64,000 nt of DNA, from the NCBI GenBank assembly GCA_003167495.1, contig PMSX01000139.1:1-64000 (forward strand). Reading direction: 5' to 3'. The position numbers were made by a program, and so were the translations under genes. Shown here piece by piece: positions 19,379 to 29,472 of this stretch. The stretch is from Bryobacterales bacterium (GTDB lineage: Bacteria; Acidobacteriota; Terriglobia; Bryobacterales; Bryobacteraceae). The number at the start of each line of letters is the position of its first letter. The first letter of the stretch is position 1. A model generated the notes under the pieces. It had not been told where the DNA came from and ran no database searches. It saw nothing but the letters and a program-made list of their open reading frames with translations.

Positions 19379-22234
19379 TCACTTTTGCGGCGTCGGCCTG
19401 GCGCTCGCCGGTTGAGACTCCGCCGGACTGTTCAGTAGACGTTTAAGAGAATCCAGCGCCTTCTCAGCTTGCTGAAGTTGCAGTCGTTCTTGCCCTAACG
19501 CTGTAACATGTGTCGATGCGTCGGCCGCCGTATCTTGGATGGCTTGACCGGCCGGAGTTTTGATTCCAGTCTGTTGGACGTCTTCAGCGCCAGACCCGCC
19601 GAAGAGGGCGCTCAAAGCTCCATCTAGAGAAGGCTCCATCACAACTTTGTCGCCCGTTGCCGCAATGACCCGCTTGAGCTGCGGAAAATTCGTGCCTTCC
19701 GCTCTTAGATAGAGAGGGATAACGTACAGGAAGGAATTCTCAATCGGAATGACGATGAGCTTCCCGCGAATGACGCCCGATCCCTTTTGGTCCCAAAGGG
19801 TAAGCTGTTGGGAGATCAGCGTGCTTTGATCGATCATCGCTCCAACCTGGTTAGGACCGTACGTTAGTTTGTCTTTCGGAAGTTCGTAGAAGAGCATTTT
19901 CCCGTAAGCCGGGAAATCGGATCTTGCGGCAAGCCACGCGATCATGTTGTCCCTATTTTGGGGCGTGAAGGGAGTCATCAGAAGATACTCTAGCTGCGTG
20001 CTCCCCGGGAGCTTCATGAGGATGTAGTACGGCTCCATGGGACTCAGCTTGCCGTCGTACTTTTCCATGGGCGGAACCCATAGGTCTTCGCGGTTGTAGA
20101 AGACCTGAGGGTCAGTCATGTGGAACGTCTCATATTGAGATGCTTGGATTGCGAAAAGGTCTTGCGGGTAGCGCAGATGAAGCTTGAGATCGGCTGGCAG
20201 TTGGTCCAGATTCTGGAAGACTCCCGGGAAAGCCCGCTGGTAGACAGCCAGTACGGGATCGTGCGGGTCCATGACGTATAGGGAAACGGTGCCGTCGTAC
20301 ATGTCTACTGTAATCTTCACCGAATTGCGAATATAGTTCAGTCCATCCCCGAAGTCGGTGCTGTGAGGATTCGAATAAGGGAAGCGGCTCGACGTGGTGT
20401 AAGCGTCTTGAATCCAATACAGCTTGCCCTCACTCAGAACAGGATATGGACTCCCATCCAGTTTCAAGAACGGAGCAACTTGCGCTACGCGTTCTTTTAC
20501 ATCCCGCCAGATCTGAATTCTGCTATCAGGCTTGAGATATGAGGTTAGCAGGATATTGATGTCACCCTGCGTCAAAGTGAACAGTACCCGTTTGCTTAAG
20601 CTATTCAGTGGAATTCCGCCTTTGCCGCTGTAGCTGGTGTAGACATTATCGTTGCCGCTTGGGTAATCGAATTCCTTGACGCCTGTGCTTACGATTCTGG
20701 AACCCGGCATGCCACCGCCGAAGTAAATCGCCGGCTGGGTAACGTTCAAGCCGAACGAAGATTCAGGCGGAACATTCTTAATCAGGTATTCGGGGAATCC
20801 TCCGCCGATACTCTTGGAGACAAAGTTCATGACGAGGCCGTAACCATGCGTGAATTGCAGGTTCTCATTTACCCACGTTTGCGCCTTCGCGGGCAGATCC
20901 TCCGAGAGCTCTCGGGTAGAGAGCATGACTTGGTGATAACCGTCGGACAAGTGGTAGCGATCTACGGCTACGTCGTAGAACTTATAGTAGAGCCGGATCG
21001 CTTGCGTTTGCTGATAGGTCTGTTCTAGCGGGCGCTTGTCCCAAAGACGAATATTCTCGATTGTGTCCTGGTTTCTGGCAAGTATCGCGGGCGTCAAATC
21101 CGCAACAGCAGGATACGGCGTTTCTTGAATCGTGGCAAGATTGTACGCCTTGCGCGTAAAATCGATGTAATTCTTCAAGTAAGGGGTTTCGAGCGCGAGC
21201 TCGTTGGGCTGGACGACGAACTTTTGGACGAGAGCGGGAATCACCATGATTCCGATGACGTAGAGCGCTACGTAGGTGCCGGCGCCCATCGCCATAAGCT
21301 TCCAACGCGGACGAAAGAAATTGAAGGCGAGCAACGCGCAAGCGAAAGCGGAAAGCCCAATCATCACCCAGAGGGCTGGCAGAATAGCGTGAGCGGATGT
21401 ATAACCCATTCCGTAGACGACGCCCGTCGAAGCGTCGAGCAGATCGAAGCGATCTAAGTAATAACCCCAGCCGAAGGTAGCGGCGAGAATCAAGAGCAGC
21501 AAGGAAATATGCGGAATCGCACTGCCGCTGGCCTCAATCGATCGGCGGCGGGTCACCCGGAACAGCCCAAAGTAGGTGTACTCGCATGCCACGGCGACGA
21601 TGGCCAACCCTGTCAGGAATACGGCGCTACTCTGCAAGAGCTCGTAAAACGGCAGCCGGAAGATGTAGAAACCTAGGTCCACTCCGAAGATCGGATCGGA
21701 GAGCCCGAATGAACCGCCATAACGAAAGCGCAGATAGGTGTCCCATTGGGTATAAAAGCCCATCGCGAAAACGGCGGCAATGGCCACTGTAATGAGCGCC
21801 AAACTTCCCGAAAGAAGATGGTGATTGATGAGGACACCTCGTAGTTGAATGGGCTTCCTCCTTGGGGATTCGGGGTGAGGTAGAGCCGAGGCTTGTTTGG
21901 CGGCCTCTCGAATGTTGATCCCAAGGAAGAGAAGCGCTATGAGAAAAGCAACGCAGGTGATTCCCACCTTAATTGAAAACAGCGTCCAAAAAATGCCCGC
22001 AAAGTTCAACTCGCGCATCCATAGCCACTTTTGCAGAAAGTCTGGGATCAACACAAAAGCGCCGATCAGCAGAAACACAACCGGAAGAATCCACTTCAAG
22101 ACACTCCCTACCCATACTGGCGGCTGGCGACCTTCAAATCCGCGCTCGACAGTGGAAAAGCCGTTCGGCTCGATGGTCGCGGCGTGTTCTTCTACCGGCT
22201 TCTCTATTGTTTTCGTAATGCCATTTTCATTCAT
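19379..22234 (-). CDS. UPF0182 family membrane protein
   Basis: About 951 residues from the chosen start MNENGITKTIEK (22234, AGGTCAG upstream); a longer frame begins at 22318 without support. About seven TM helices occupy the N-terminal third (e.g. WILPVVFLLIGAFVLIPDFL), followed by a large extracytoplasmic domain and a short Gln-rich coiled tail (LGQERLQLQQAEKALDSLKR). The family is widespread in actinobacteria, cyanobacteria and acidobacteria and has no proven function. It sits between xfp (99 bp upstream) and the proton ATPase. Confidence 0.85.
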   Translation of the reverse strand: MNENGITKTIEKPVEEHAATIEPNGFSTVERGFEGRQPPVWVGSVLKWILPVVFLLIGAFVLIPDFLQKWLWMRELNFAGIFWTLFSIKVGITCVAFLIALLFLGINIREAAKQASALPHPESPRRKPIQLRGVLINHHLLSGSLALITVAIAAVFAMGFYTQWDTYLRFRYGGSFGLSDPIFGVDLGFYIFRLPFYELLQSSAVFLTGLAIVAVACEYTYFGLFRVTRRRSIEASGSAIPHISLLLLILAATFGWGYYLDRFDLLDASTGVVYGMGYTSAHAILPALWVMIGLSAFACALLAFNFFRPRWKLMAMGAGTYVALYVIGIMVIPALVQKFVVQPNELALETPYLKNYIDFTRKAYNLATIQETPYPAVADLTPAILARNQDTIENIRLWDKRPLEQTYQQTQAIRLYYKFYDVAVDRYHLSDGYHQVMLSTRELSEDLPAKAQTWVNENLQFTHGYGLVMNFVSKSIGGGFPEYLIKNVPPESSFGLNVTQPAIYFGGGMPGSRIVSTGVKEFDYPSGNDNVYTSYSGKGGIPLNSLSKRVLFTLTQGDINILLTSYLKPDSRIQIWRDVKERVAQVAPFLKLDGSPYPVLSEGKLYWIQDAYTTSSRFPYSNPHSTDFGDGLNYIRNSVKITVDMYDGTVSLYVMDPHDPVLAVYQRAFPGVFQNLDQLPADLKLHLRYPQDLFAIQASQYETFHMTDPQVFYNREDLWVPPMEKYDGKLSPMEPYYILMKLPGSTQLEYLLMTPFTPQNRDNMIAWLAARSDFPAYGKMLFYELPKDKLTYGPNQVGAMIDQSTLISQQLTLWDQKGSGVIRGKLIVIPIENSFLYVIPLYLRAEGTNFPQLKRVIAATGDKVVMEPSLDGALSALFGGSGAEDVQQTGIKTPAGQAIQDTAADASTHVTALGQERLQLQQAEKALDSLKRLLNSPAESQPASARPTPQK

Positions 22235-22332
22235 GAGTTCTGACCTCGGCGTATTGCTCAGAACACGCGGTTGCTGAGAGGAACTACTCGCTCTGCCAGG
22301 TGACGCGGACAGAGGCAAAGATTAACCGCTGA

Positions 22333-24789
22333 TTAGGCGTGACCAGGCCATTTCCAATTTCGGATCTCGGGCATGTCTTGACCGTGCTTGTTGATATAGT
22401 GTTTGTGCTCGATCAGCTTATCCCTCACCATCTGTTTCAGGTAAGCGCCCTTGCTGCCCAGATGCGGCACGCGATCAACCACATCCTGCACTAAGTGAAA
22501 CCGATCGAGATCATTCTGGACGCGCATGTCGAAAGGGGTTGTAATCGTGCCCTCTTCTTTGTAGCCCCGCACATGGATGTTGCGATTGGTCCGGTTATAG
22601 GTCAACCGGTGCACCAGCCAAGGGTAACCGTGAAAGCCGAAGATGATGTGCTTATCTTTGGTGAATAGCGAATCGAAATCGGTCTCGCTCAGTCCATGCG
22701 GGTGCTCGCTACACGGCTGTAGCTTCATCAAATCGACTACATTAATCACACGGATTTTCAGATCTGGCAGGTGCTCCCGAAGAATCGACACGGCGGCCAG
22801 AATCTCGAGCGTTGGAGTGTCTCCGCAGCACGCCATTACCACATCCGGCTCCCCCTGCTGGTCGTTGCTTGCCCATTGCCAGATGCCAATCCCTTCGGTG
22901 CAATGGATAACCGCGGCGTCCATCGTCAGCCATTGCGGAAGCGCATGTTTGCCTGCCACCACTACGTTCACGTAGTGACGGCTGCGCAGACAGTGGTCGA
23001 ACACCGATAGCAAGCAGTTGGCGTCGGGCGGCAGATAGCAGCGCACGATGTCCGCTTTCTTGTTGATCACGTGATCGAGGAAGCCAGGATCCTGGTGGGT
23101 GAAGCCGTTGTGATCTTGCTGCCAGACATGCGAGGCCAGCAGATAGTTTAGCGATGCGATCTTGCGCCGCCACGGCAGTTCCAACGTTACCTTCAGCCAT
23201 TTCGCGTGCTGGCTAAACATCGAATCGATAATCCGAATGAAGGCTTCGTAGCTGTTGAAGAGACCGTGCCGTCCAGTGAGCAAATATCCTTCCAACCAGC
23301 CCTCGCACTGATGCTCACTCAGCATTGAGTCGTGCACACGCCCTGAAGGAGCCAGGAATTCGTCGTTTTTGACTTCGCGCGCATCCCATTGGCGATTCGT
23401 GACTTCAAAAACTGCGCCCAGAAGATTCGAGACGGTCTCATCGGGGCCGAACACACGGAAATTGTGCTGATCTTCATTGAGCTTGGCCACATCGCGCAGA
23501 AAGTTACCAAGCACCTGCGTATCTTGGGCATCCACCGCGCCGGGCGAAGGCACGTTTACGGCGTGAAGGTGAAAATCAGGCATGCGCAGGTCGCGTAGCA
23601 AGATTCCGCCGTTGGCATGCGGATTCGCACCCATACGCCGGTCGCCTTTCGGCGCCAGATCGGCCAGTTCAGGCCTAAGGCGGCCACTCGAATCAAACAA
23701 CTCTTCCGCCTTGTAGCTTTTCATCCACTCTTCAAGTAGTTTGACGTGATCGGGATGATCAGGATCCACCAGCAGCGGCACTTGGTGCGCTCGGAAAGTA
23801 CCCTCAATTTGCAAACCGTCGACAACCTTCGGCCCTGTCCAGCCTTTGGGAGACCTAAGCACGATCATCGGCCAGCGGGGCCGGCTGTTGTCGTTCTTGC
23901 TCCGCGCATCATATTGGATCTGGCGGATGTGCTCGATGGCTTTTTCCAAAGTCGCGGCCATGAGGGGGTGCATCTTTTCCGGATCGTCGCCCTCCACAAA
24001 GTAAGGCGTCCAGCCGCAGCCGCGAAAGAATTGTTCCAGCTCGTCATGCTCGATCCGAGCCAAGACAGTCGGATTACTGATCTTGTACCCGTTGAGGTGC
24101 AAAATTGGCAGTACCGCACCGTCGGTAATTGGATTGAGTAGCTTGTTCGATTGCCAAGCGGTAGCCAACGGACCGGTCTCCGCCTCACCATCGCCAACGA
24201 CGCAAGCGACGATCAGACCAGGATTGTCAAACGCGGCGCCAAACGCATGGCTTATCGAATACCCCAACTCGCCGCCTTCATGAATCGAGCCCGGTGTAGT
24301 GGGAGCGACGTGACTGGAAATCCCGCCTGGGAACGAGAATTGCATGAACAGTTTTTTCAGCCCTTCTTCGTCCTGGCTCACGTTCGGATAAATTTCGCTC
24401 CAGGTGCCTTCCAGGTAAACGTTGCCCACAATCGCCGGACCGCCGTGGCCAGGTCCGGCGATGTAGAACATATCCAGGTCATACTTCTTGATCACTCTGT
24501 TCAGGTGAACGTAGATGAAATTCTGGCCTGGCGTCGTGCCCCAGTGACCAACCACCAACGGTTTTACGTGCGAAAGCTTTAGCGGCTCGCGCAGCAGAGG
24601 GTTGTCATAAAGATAGATCTGGCCGACCGAGAGATAGTTCGCGGCACGCCAATAGGCGTTCATCTTCGCCAGCAGATCAGACGACAACGCGTGGTACGTA
24701 GGGTTAGCCTGACCCACATTTACTTGTGTGCCGGTCTCGTCAGCGAAAGGCGAGGTATTTATCGGATGTTCAGCGGTAAGTTCGATCAT
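22333..24789 (-). CDS. xfp: Xylulose-5-phosphate/fructose-6-phosphate phosphoketolase
   Basis: 818 residues from [14 protein letters not shown]; the frame extends upstream to 25146 but that part is not homologous. ThDP enzyme that splits xylulose 5-P or fructose 6-P with phosphate into acetyl-P plus glyceraldehyde 3-P or erythrose 4-P. Diagnostic segments: [58 protein letters not shown], the ThDP-binding [15 protein letters not shown], and [18 protein letters not shown]. First gene of a four-gene operon (UPF0182, H+-ATPase, ppk2). An in-frame GTG 36 nt upstream is an alternative start. Divergent to the OmpR-type regulator. Confidence 0.95.
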   Translation of the reverse strand: MIELTAEHPINTSPFADETGTQVNVGQANPTYHALSSDLLAKMNAYWRAANYLSVGQIYLYDNPLLREPLKLSHVKPLVVGHWGTTPGQNFIYVHLNRVIKKYDLDMFYIAGPGHGGPAIVGNVYLEGTWSEIYPNVSQDEEGLKKLFMQFSFPGGISSHVAPTTPGSIHEGGELGYSISHAFGAAFDNPGLIVACVVGDGEAETGPLATAWQSNKLLNPITDGAVLPILHLNGYKISNPTVLARIEHDELEQFFRGCGWTPYFVEGDDPEKMHPLMAATLEKAIEHIRQIQYDARSKNDNSRPRWPMIVLRSPKGWTGPKVVDGLQIEGTFRAHQVPLLVDPDHPDHVKLLEEWMKSYKAEELFDSSGRLRPELADLAPKGDRRMGANPHANGGILLRDLRMPDFHLHAVNVPSPGAVDAQDTQVLGNFLRDVAKLNEDQHNFRVFGPDETVSNLLGAVFEVTNRQWDAREVKNDEFLAPSGRVHDSMLSEHQCEGWLEGYLLTGRHGLFNSYEAFIRIIDSMFSQHAKWLKVTLELPWRRKIASLNYLLASHVWQQDHNGFTHQDPGFLDHVINKKADIVRCYLPPDANCLLSVFDHCLRSRHYVNVVVAGKHALPQWLTMDAAVIHCTEGIGIWQWASNDQQGEPDVVMACCGDTPTLEILAAVSILREHLPDLKIRVINVVDLMKLQPCSEHPHGLSETDFDSLFTKDKHIIFGFHGYPWLVHRLTYNRTNRNIHVRGYKEEGTITTPFDMRVQNDLDRFHLVQDVVDRVPHLGSKGAYLKQMVRDKLIEHKHYINKHGQDMPEIRNWKWPGHA

Positions 24790-24851
24790 TGTTTTTCCGT
24801 TGCGTGTGCTAAGAGGCGCCACGCTTAGAGCGATCCTAGGGTCATGCTCCA

Positions 24852-24886
24852 AATGTAATTGGAAAAAAGTCAAAAGGGCGTCAAAA
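24852..24886 (-). promoter_or_regulatory. TTTTGAC 11-bp direct repeat + -10 in front of xfp
   Basis: Minus strand: TTTTGAC (24886-24880), GCCC, TTTTGAC (24875-24869), 10 bp, TACATT (24857-24852). Both heptamers perfect. The initiation point predicted from TACATT leaves a ~55-nt leader before the xfp ATG. The site lies in the xfp/regulator intergenic region, the natural place for control by the divergently encoded OmpR-family protein. Confidence 0.78.
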
Positions 24887-25094
24887 ACGCTGGGCGCACT
24901 GCATTCCGCCAAGCATGGGTATAAATGCAAACGACCGGATTTGGTCACCCTGACACTCCGCGGGCAACGGAGTAAGGCGGAGGTCAGTGTTTGCGGCGAG
25001 AAAGCCCAATGGAATCTGTCCCAATCTACTTTTTGAACTCGGCCTCTGGGTTGCCTATTCCCAGGTGGCGGTTTTGAAAAGATTTGAGGTGCCC

Positions 25095-25871
25095 ATGGCG
25101 GCGTTACATCAGGGCTTTCGGACGATGATCGAAGATAGCCCAGCAAATGACGACAGGAGAAAGGAGGGTCTTCGAATCCTGCTTATCGGCAAAGACAACT
25201 CGATGATCGAAATCCTCAGTGCGGCGCTGAAGTCGGCGGGATATGGAGTTTATCCGGTCGGAACCGGGAAAGAGAGTCTTCGAAAATTTCAATCCGTCCG
25301 GCCCGACCTTATCTTGCTGGATCTTCCTTTACCCGAGAGAGACGGCAAGCAAGTCTTGCAGCGTTTACGAGAATGGACGACTGCGCCGATCATCGTGATG
25401 TCTGTGCGCCAAGAGGAATCCGAAAAGATCGCATGCCTCGACACAGGCGCGGATGATTACGTAACAAAACCCTTCAGCATGGGTGAGCTACTCGCCCGAC
25501 TGCGGGCTGCTTTGCGAAGGGTCTTTGGCAGAAGTGAGGTCTTTCGGGCTGGCGAGCTGAAGCTCGATTTCTACCGGCGGGAGGTGTTCGTTGGAAACGA
25601 GAAAGTGAAACTTACGGCAACCGAATACGACCTTCTGAAGCTTCTCGCGACGCATGCCGGAGCGGTGAGAACGCACTATCAACTGGTTCACGCGCTTTGG
25701 GGCAGCTCTCAATACCAGGACGTTGTACACCTGCTGCGCGTCACGGTCAGCAATCTACGCCGGAAATTGGAGGGCGACGCCGGAATTGTCCGCCACATCG
25801 TCACGGAACCCGGCGTTGGATACAGGCTTCGGGACGATTACGATTGCTTCCAAGCGCGAGGATCTCTTTGA
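25095..25871 (+). CDS. OmpR/KdpE-family response regulator (orphan)
   Basis: 258 residues from ATG 25095 (GAGGT just upstream; an in-frame start at 24987 and one at 25125 are alternatives). Receiver with phospho-Asp in [13 protein letters not shown] (Asp76), Ser in VMSVRQ and Lys in VTKPFS (Lys125), then a winged-helix C-terminal domain ([44 protein letters not shown]), most like KdpE. No kinase gene is adjacent. It heads an operon with rpiB (4-nt overlap), HAD, ackA and aldolase. It is the only intact OmpR-family protein in the window and thus the best candidate to bind the 11-bp TTTTGAC repeats. Confidence 0.9.
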   Translation: MAALHQGFRTMIEDSPANDDRRKEGLRILLIGKDNSMIEILSAALKSAGYGVYPVGTGKESLRKFQSVRPDLILLDLPLPERDGKQVLQRLREWTTAPIIVMSVRQEESEKIACLDTGADDYVTKPFSMGELLARLRAALRRVFGRSEVFRAGELKLDFYRREVFVGNEKVKLTATEYDLLKLLATHAGAVRTHYQLVHALWGSSQYQDVVHLLRVTVSNLRRKLEGDAGIVRHIVTEPGVGYRLRDDYDCFQARGSL

Positions 25872-26350
25872 CATCGTTATCGACGGCAAGACGTCTTGGT
25901 ATTGCGGCCGACCACGGTGGCTATGAATTAAAGGAATATCTGTTCACTCTGTTGCGGGAGAGTGGAAACGAAGTGGTCGATTTCGGCGACCGGCAGCCAA
26001 AGCCGGAGGATGACTATCCAGACTTCGTCATCCCGATGGCTAGGGCGGTTGCGGCCGGAGAAGTCGAACGAGGCGTCGCGATTTGTGGAAGCGGTGTCGG
26101 AGCATCCATCGCCGCGAACAAAGTGCCCGGTGTTCGAGCCTGCCTGATTCATGAGAGCTTCTCGGCGCATCAGGGCGTCGAGGACGACAATCTGAACGTG
26201 ATTTGCCTCGGAGGTCTGGTAGTTGGTCACGCGTTAGCGTGGGAGCTCGTTCAAACATTCCTGGCCGCGCGATTCAGCGGGGCACAGCGTCACCGCCGCC
26301 GTCTGGCTAAAGTTGCCATGCTGGAAAGTGCGCCGCCGTTGACGCCATGA
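25868..26350 (+). CDS. rpiB: Ribose-5-phosphate isomerase B (RpiB/LacAB family)
   Basis: 160 residues, TTG start at 25868 overlapping the regulator stop (TTGA), with GAGGA 6 nt upstream. Motifs: GIAADHGGYELKEYL, EDDYPDF, the CGSGVGASIAANKVPGVRA loop with the catalytic Cys, and DDNLNVICLGG. It interconverts ribose 5-P and ribulose 5-P, feeding pentose phosphates toward phosphoketolase. The stop overlaps the HAD start by 4 nt. The C-terminus is somewhat longer (Arg-rich) than usual. Confidence 0.92.
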   Translation: MTSLSTARRLGIAADHGGYELKEYLFTLLRESGNEVVDFGDRQPKPEDDYPDFVIPMARAVAAGEVERGVAICGSGVGASIAANKVPGVRACLIHESFSAHQGVEDDNLNVICLGGLVVGHALAWELVQTFLAARFSGAQRHRRRLAKVAMLESAPPLTP

Positions 26351-26985
26351 AAACACGAATCGGTAAAGCGGCTCCCATCACCTGCGTGTTCGTGGATATC
26401 GGAGGTGTTCTGCTTACCAATGGCTGGGATCATCTTGCGCGTAAACGAGCGGCCAAACATTTCAAGCTCGGCTGGGCTGAAATGGACAAGCGGCATCGCT
26501 TGAACTTCGAAATCCACGAGCAGGGAAAGCTCAGCTTTGAAGATTACTTAAGCCGAGTGGTCTTCTATGAAAAGCGGCCGTTTACCAGGGCTCAGTTTCG
26601 AAGCTTTATGTGCGCGCAATCAAAAGCTTACCCGGAGATGATCAGTCTCGTTACTAAGCTCAAGGAGCGCTATGGTCTGAAGATTGCTGTCGTCAGTAAT
26701 GAATCGCGCGAGCTGAATGCGCACCGGATTCGTGAGTTCAAGTTAGACGCGTTCGTGGACTTCTTTATTTCCTCTTGCTACATACACCTCCGGAAGCCGG
26801 ACGTGGAGATCTTCCGGCTTGCGCTGGACGTAGCACAAGCGCCGCAACACCATATCGTTTATATCGAAAATACCCCGCTGTTCGTAGAGATCGCTGAGGG
26901 TTTGGGGATTCGAAGTATTTTGCACACAGACTACAAAACCACGTGCGCAAAACTCGCTTTGCTGGGATTACGGCATGACGCATGA
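26347..26985 (+). CDS. HAD-superfamily hydrolase (class IA-like)
   Basis: 212 residues. Motif I is CVFVDIGGVLLTNGW (nucleophile Asp; the second Asp of DxD is replaced by Gly, as in many DxGGV HADs, making the usual acid/base function doubtful); motif II in IAVVSNES; motif III lysine in HLRKPDVEIF; motif IV acidic residue around VYIENTP, also atypical (EN instead of DD). Probably a sugar-phosphatase-like or regulatory protein. ATGA overlap with rpiB and partial overlap with the region before ackA tie it to the operon. Confidence 0.8.
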   Translation: MKTRIGKAAPITCVFVDIGGVLLTNGWDHLARKRAAKHFKLGWAEMDKRHRLNFEIHEQGKLSFEDYLSRVVFYEKRPFTRAQFRSFMCAQSKAYPEMISLVTKLKERYGLKIAVVSNESRELNAHRIREFKLDAFVDFFISSCYIHLRKPDVEIFRLALDVAQAPQHHIVYIENTPLFVEIAEGLGIRSILHTDYKTTCAKLALLGLRHDA

Positions 26986-26992
26986 GGCATCC

Positions 26993-28201
26993 ATGAAGTC
27001 CGCTATTCCTCAAATTCTCACCATTAACGGCGGATCGTCGAGCATCAAGTTCGCGCTGTACGAGGAGGGCGAACCGCTAAAGCGAATGCTTTACGGACAG
27101 GTCGACCGCATCGGCTTGAGTGGGACAAATCTAACCTTCAACGGCCCTGACGGAAACCGGCAAAACAGTCTGAACCTGAGCGCCCCCGACCACAAAGCGG
27201 CAGTCCTTTTCCTGATTGATTGGCTCGAAAAGCAGAACGCCTTTCAATCGGTTCAGGGAGTGGGACATCGCGTAGTACATGGCATGCACCATACCGCGCC
27301 TGAACTGGTCAGTCAAGAATTGTTGGAAGAACTGCATGGCATCAGCCCGTATGATCCGGAACATCTGCCCTTCGAGATTGAACTGATTGAAGTGTTTCGC
27401 GAACGGCATCCCAAACTTCCGCAGATCGCTTGCTTTGACACGGCATTTCACCACAACTTGCCGCGCGTTGCCAAGATGCTTCCCATTCCACGCCGGTATG
27501 ACGCGAAGGGAGTACAGCGCTACGGTTTCCACGGCTTGTCTTACGAGTATCTGATGGAAGAACTTGTGAGACTTGGCGACCCTGCGGCGAAGAATGGCCG
27601 GGTAATTCTGGCTCATTTAGGGAACGGAGCGAGCATGGCGGCGGTATGCGACGGGAGAAGCATCGACACCAGTATGGCTTTCACTCCGACGGCCGGATTA
27701 GTGATGAGCACCCGGAGCGGCGATTTGGACCCGGGCGTGGCACCGTATCTGGCGCGAACCGAGCAGCTCACGATCACTCAGTTTTACGAAATGGTTAACC
27801 GCCGGTCAGGTCTGCTGGGCGTTTCAGAGACTAGTTCCGACATGCGAGACTTGCTCAGCGCGGAAGCGCATGACTTGCGGGCGGCGGAAGCAGTGGCGCT
27901 CTTCTGCTATCAGGCTAAGAAGTGGATAGGCGCGTTCGCCGCCGCGCTCGGCGGATTGGATACTTTGGTTTTCGCCGGCGGTATTGGGGAAAACGCGCCC
28001 CTCGTTCGCGCGCGGATCTGCGAGGGCCTCGGTTTCCTTGGCGTCGAGGTGAACGATTTGCGCAATATGGAGACGACCGGAATCATTTCCGCGCATGGAA
28101 GCCGCGTAACCGTTCGAGTGATTCATACAGACGAAGAACTGATGATTGCCCGCTCGGTAGACCGCATTCTAAAGTCTACTGGCGCAAAGAAGACAGCTTG
28201 A
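26993..28201 (+). CDS. ackA: Acetate kinase
   Basis: 402 residues; ATG 26993 is preferred because GAGG precedes it by 5 nt and it opens the conserved TINGGSSSIKFALYEE. Other signatures: GHRVVHG, FDTAFHHNLP, LGNGASMAAV, TPTAGLVMSTRSGDLDPGV, and FAGGIGENAPLVR. It turns acetyl phosphate plus ADP into acetate and ATP, directly completing the phosphoketolase route. Fourth gene of the regulator-led operon. Confidence 0.96.
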   Translation: MKSAIPQILTINGGSSSIKFALYEEGEPLKRMLYGQVDRIGLSGTNLTFNGPDGNRQNSLNLSAPDHKAAVLFLIDWLEKQNAFQSVQGVGHRVVHGMHHTAPELVSQELLEELHGISPYDPEHLPFEIELIEVFRERHPKLPQIACFDTAFHHNLPRVAKMLPIPRRYDAKGVQRYGFHGLSYEYLMEELVRLGDPAAKNGRVILAHLGNGASMAAVCDGRSIDTSMAFTPTAGLVMSTRSGDLDPGVAPYLARTEQLTITQFYEMVNRRSGLLGVSETSSDMRDLLSAEAHDLRAAEAVALFCYQAKKWIGAFAAALGGLDTLVFAGGIGENAPLVRARICEGLGFLGVEVNDLRNMETTGIISAHGSRVTVRVIHTDEELMIARSVDRILKSTGAKKTA

Positions 28202-28228
28202 AAAAAGTTCTTAAAGGAAGAATTGGAA

Positions 28229-29269
28229 ATGAACGAGCAACAATTGATTGAAACCGCGCGTAGGATGGTGGCTAACGACAAAGGCTTGCTAGCAATGGAT
28301 GAAAGCAATCCAACCTGCAACAAGCGCTTTGCCAAGTTGGCCATTCCGCAAAATGTGGAGACGAGACGCGCGTATCGGGAGTTGATTGTAACCACGCCCC
28401 ATCTTGGCGAATGCATTAGTGGCGCGATACTTTATGACGAAACGATCCGCCAGCACAAAAAGGATGGCACGCCGTTTATCAAAGTCCTTTCAGACGCCGG
28501 CATCATTCCGGGCATCAAAGTGGATAGCGGGGCGAAAGATCTGGCAGCTCATCCGGGGGAGAAAATCACCGAAGGGCTTGACGGATTACGCGACCGCCTC
28601 AAGGAATATTTTCAGATGGGTGCGCGCTTCGCCAAGTGGCGCGCGGTGATCGCCGTCGGATCTGGAATTCCCAGCCTTGGCTGCATCGAAGCCAACGCGC
28701 AGGCGCTGGCTCGCTATGCCGGGTTGTGCCAGGAGGCAGGTCTGGTACCGGTGGTTGAGCCAGAGGTGTTGATGGAGGGCGATCATTCCTTGGAGCGTTG
28801 TCGCGAAACGACCACGGGCGTCTTGCTGACTGTTTTCAGCCACCTCTACACGCAAAGAGTGATGCTCGAAGGGATGATTTTAAAGGCCAACATGGTACTT
28901 CCGGGACTGGTTTGTCCCAAGCAGGAATCAGTGAACGAGGTAGCGGACGCAACCGTAAAGTGTCTATTGCGATCCGTTCCTGCCGCAGTTCCAGCAATTG
29001 CCTTCTTGTCGGGGGGCCAATCCTGCGAACTGGCTTCGGCGCGTTTAAACGCCATGAATGCCGGCTCCAAACCGTCTTTGCCTTGGGGTTTGGCATTTTC
29101 CTTCGCCCGCGCCATCCAGCAGCCGGCTCTAGAAATATGGAAAGGCGACGAGGCCAACGTGCGTGCGGCACAGGACGCTCTTTATCATCGTGCCCAATGT
29201 AATCGGGCGGCGCGCCGTGGTGAATACAGCCCTGCTATGGAAGAAACACGGGTCTTGACGCATGCGTAG
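28229..29269 (+). CDS. Fructose-bisphosphate aldolase, class I
   Basis: 346 residues; ATG 28229 with AAAGGAAG 8 nt upstream. Class I (Schiff base) aldolase of the eukaryotic-like type: KGLLAMDESNPTCNKRF, SGAILYDETIRQ, GIKVDSGAK, FAKWRAVI, VEPEVLMEGDH, ILKANMVLPG with the likely Schiff-base Lys, and FLSGGQSCELAS. It cleaves or forms fructose 1,6-bisphosphate; together with the Tpi fusion protein it could run triose phosphates from phosphoketolase back to hexose. 28 bp after ackA, same operon. Confidence 0.95.
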   Translation: MNEQQLIETARRMVANDKGLLAMDESNPTCNKRFAKLAIPQNVETRRAYRELIVTTPHLGECISGAILYDETIRQHKKDGTPFIKVLSDAGIIPGIKVDSGAKDLAAHPGEKITEGLDGLRDRLKEYFQMGARFAKWRAVIAVGSGIPSLGCIEANAQALARYAGLCQEAGLVPVVEPEVLMEGDHSLERCRETTTGVLLTVFSHLYTQRVMLEGMILKANMVLPGLVCPKQESVNEVADATVKCLLRSVPAAVPAIAFLSGGQSCELASARLNAMNAGSKPSLPWGLAFSFARAIQQPALEIWKGDEANVRAAQDALYHRAQCNRAARRGEYSPAMEETRVLTHA

Positions 29270-29306
29270 TTAAGGCGAGTCACGAGGCATACGGAGGATT
29301 ATATTC

Positions 29307-29459
29307 ATGAGCCACCACAGTCCAGATTCAGATAACGCTCTTTCCTACTGGAAACGAGCGCACCACGATTGGCGTTTCTGGGTCGCTTTGGTGCTGATGT
29401 TCTTGGCGATCACAGTTTACGTTCTGAGCGACAACTTGGCGTTTGTGCCTCGTAATTGA
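29307..29459 (+). CDS. Small single-TM membrane protein (50 aa)
   Basis: Starts at ATG 29307 with a very good ACGGAGGA site 8 nt upstream. The first ~28 residues are polar and His-rich (MSHHSPDSDN, KRAHHDWRF), then one TM helix (WVALVLMFLAITVYVLS) and a short tail. It follows the aldolase by 37 bp and is the last gene of the operon. Unknown function; similar small membrane proteins accompany stress operons. Confidence 0.65.
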   Translation: MSHHSPDSDNALSYWKRAHHDWRFWVALVLMFLAITVYVLSDNLAFVPRN

Positions 29460-29472
29460 GGCTGGTCGGGCA

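Noticed and set aside
24825-24845. Leaderless six-codon frame (MTLGSL) upstream of xfp
   Set aside because: Placed 6 nt after TACATT but too short to claim; listed only as a curiosity of the promoter layout.
24790-25146. Long N-terminal extension of phosphoketolase
   Set aside because: Not homologous and it would run through the promoter repeat; the enzyme starts at MIELTAEHP.
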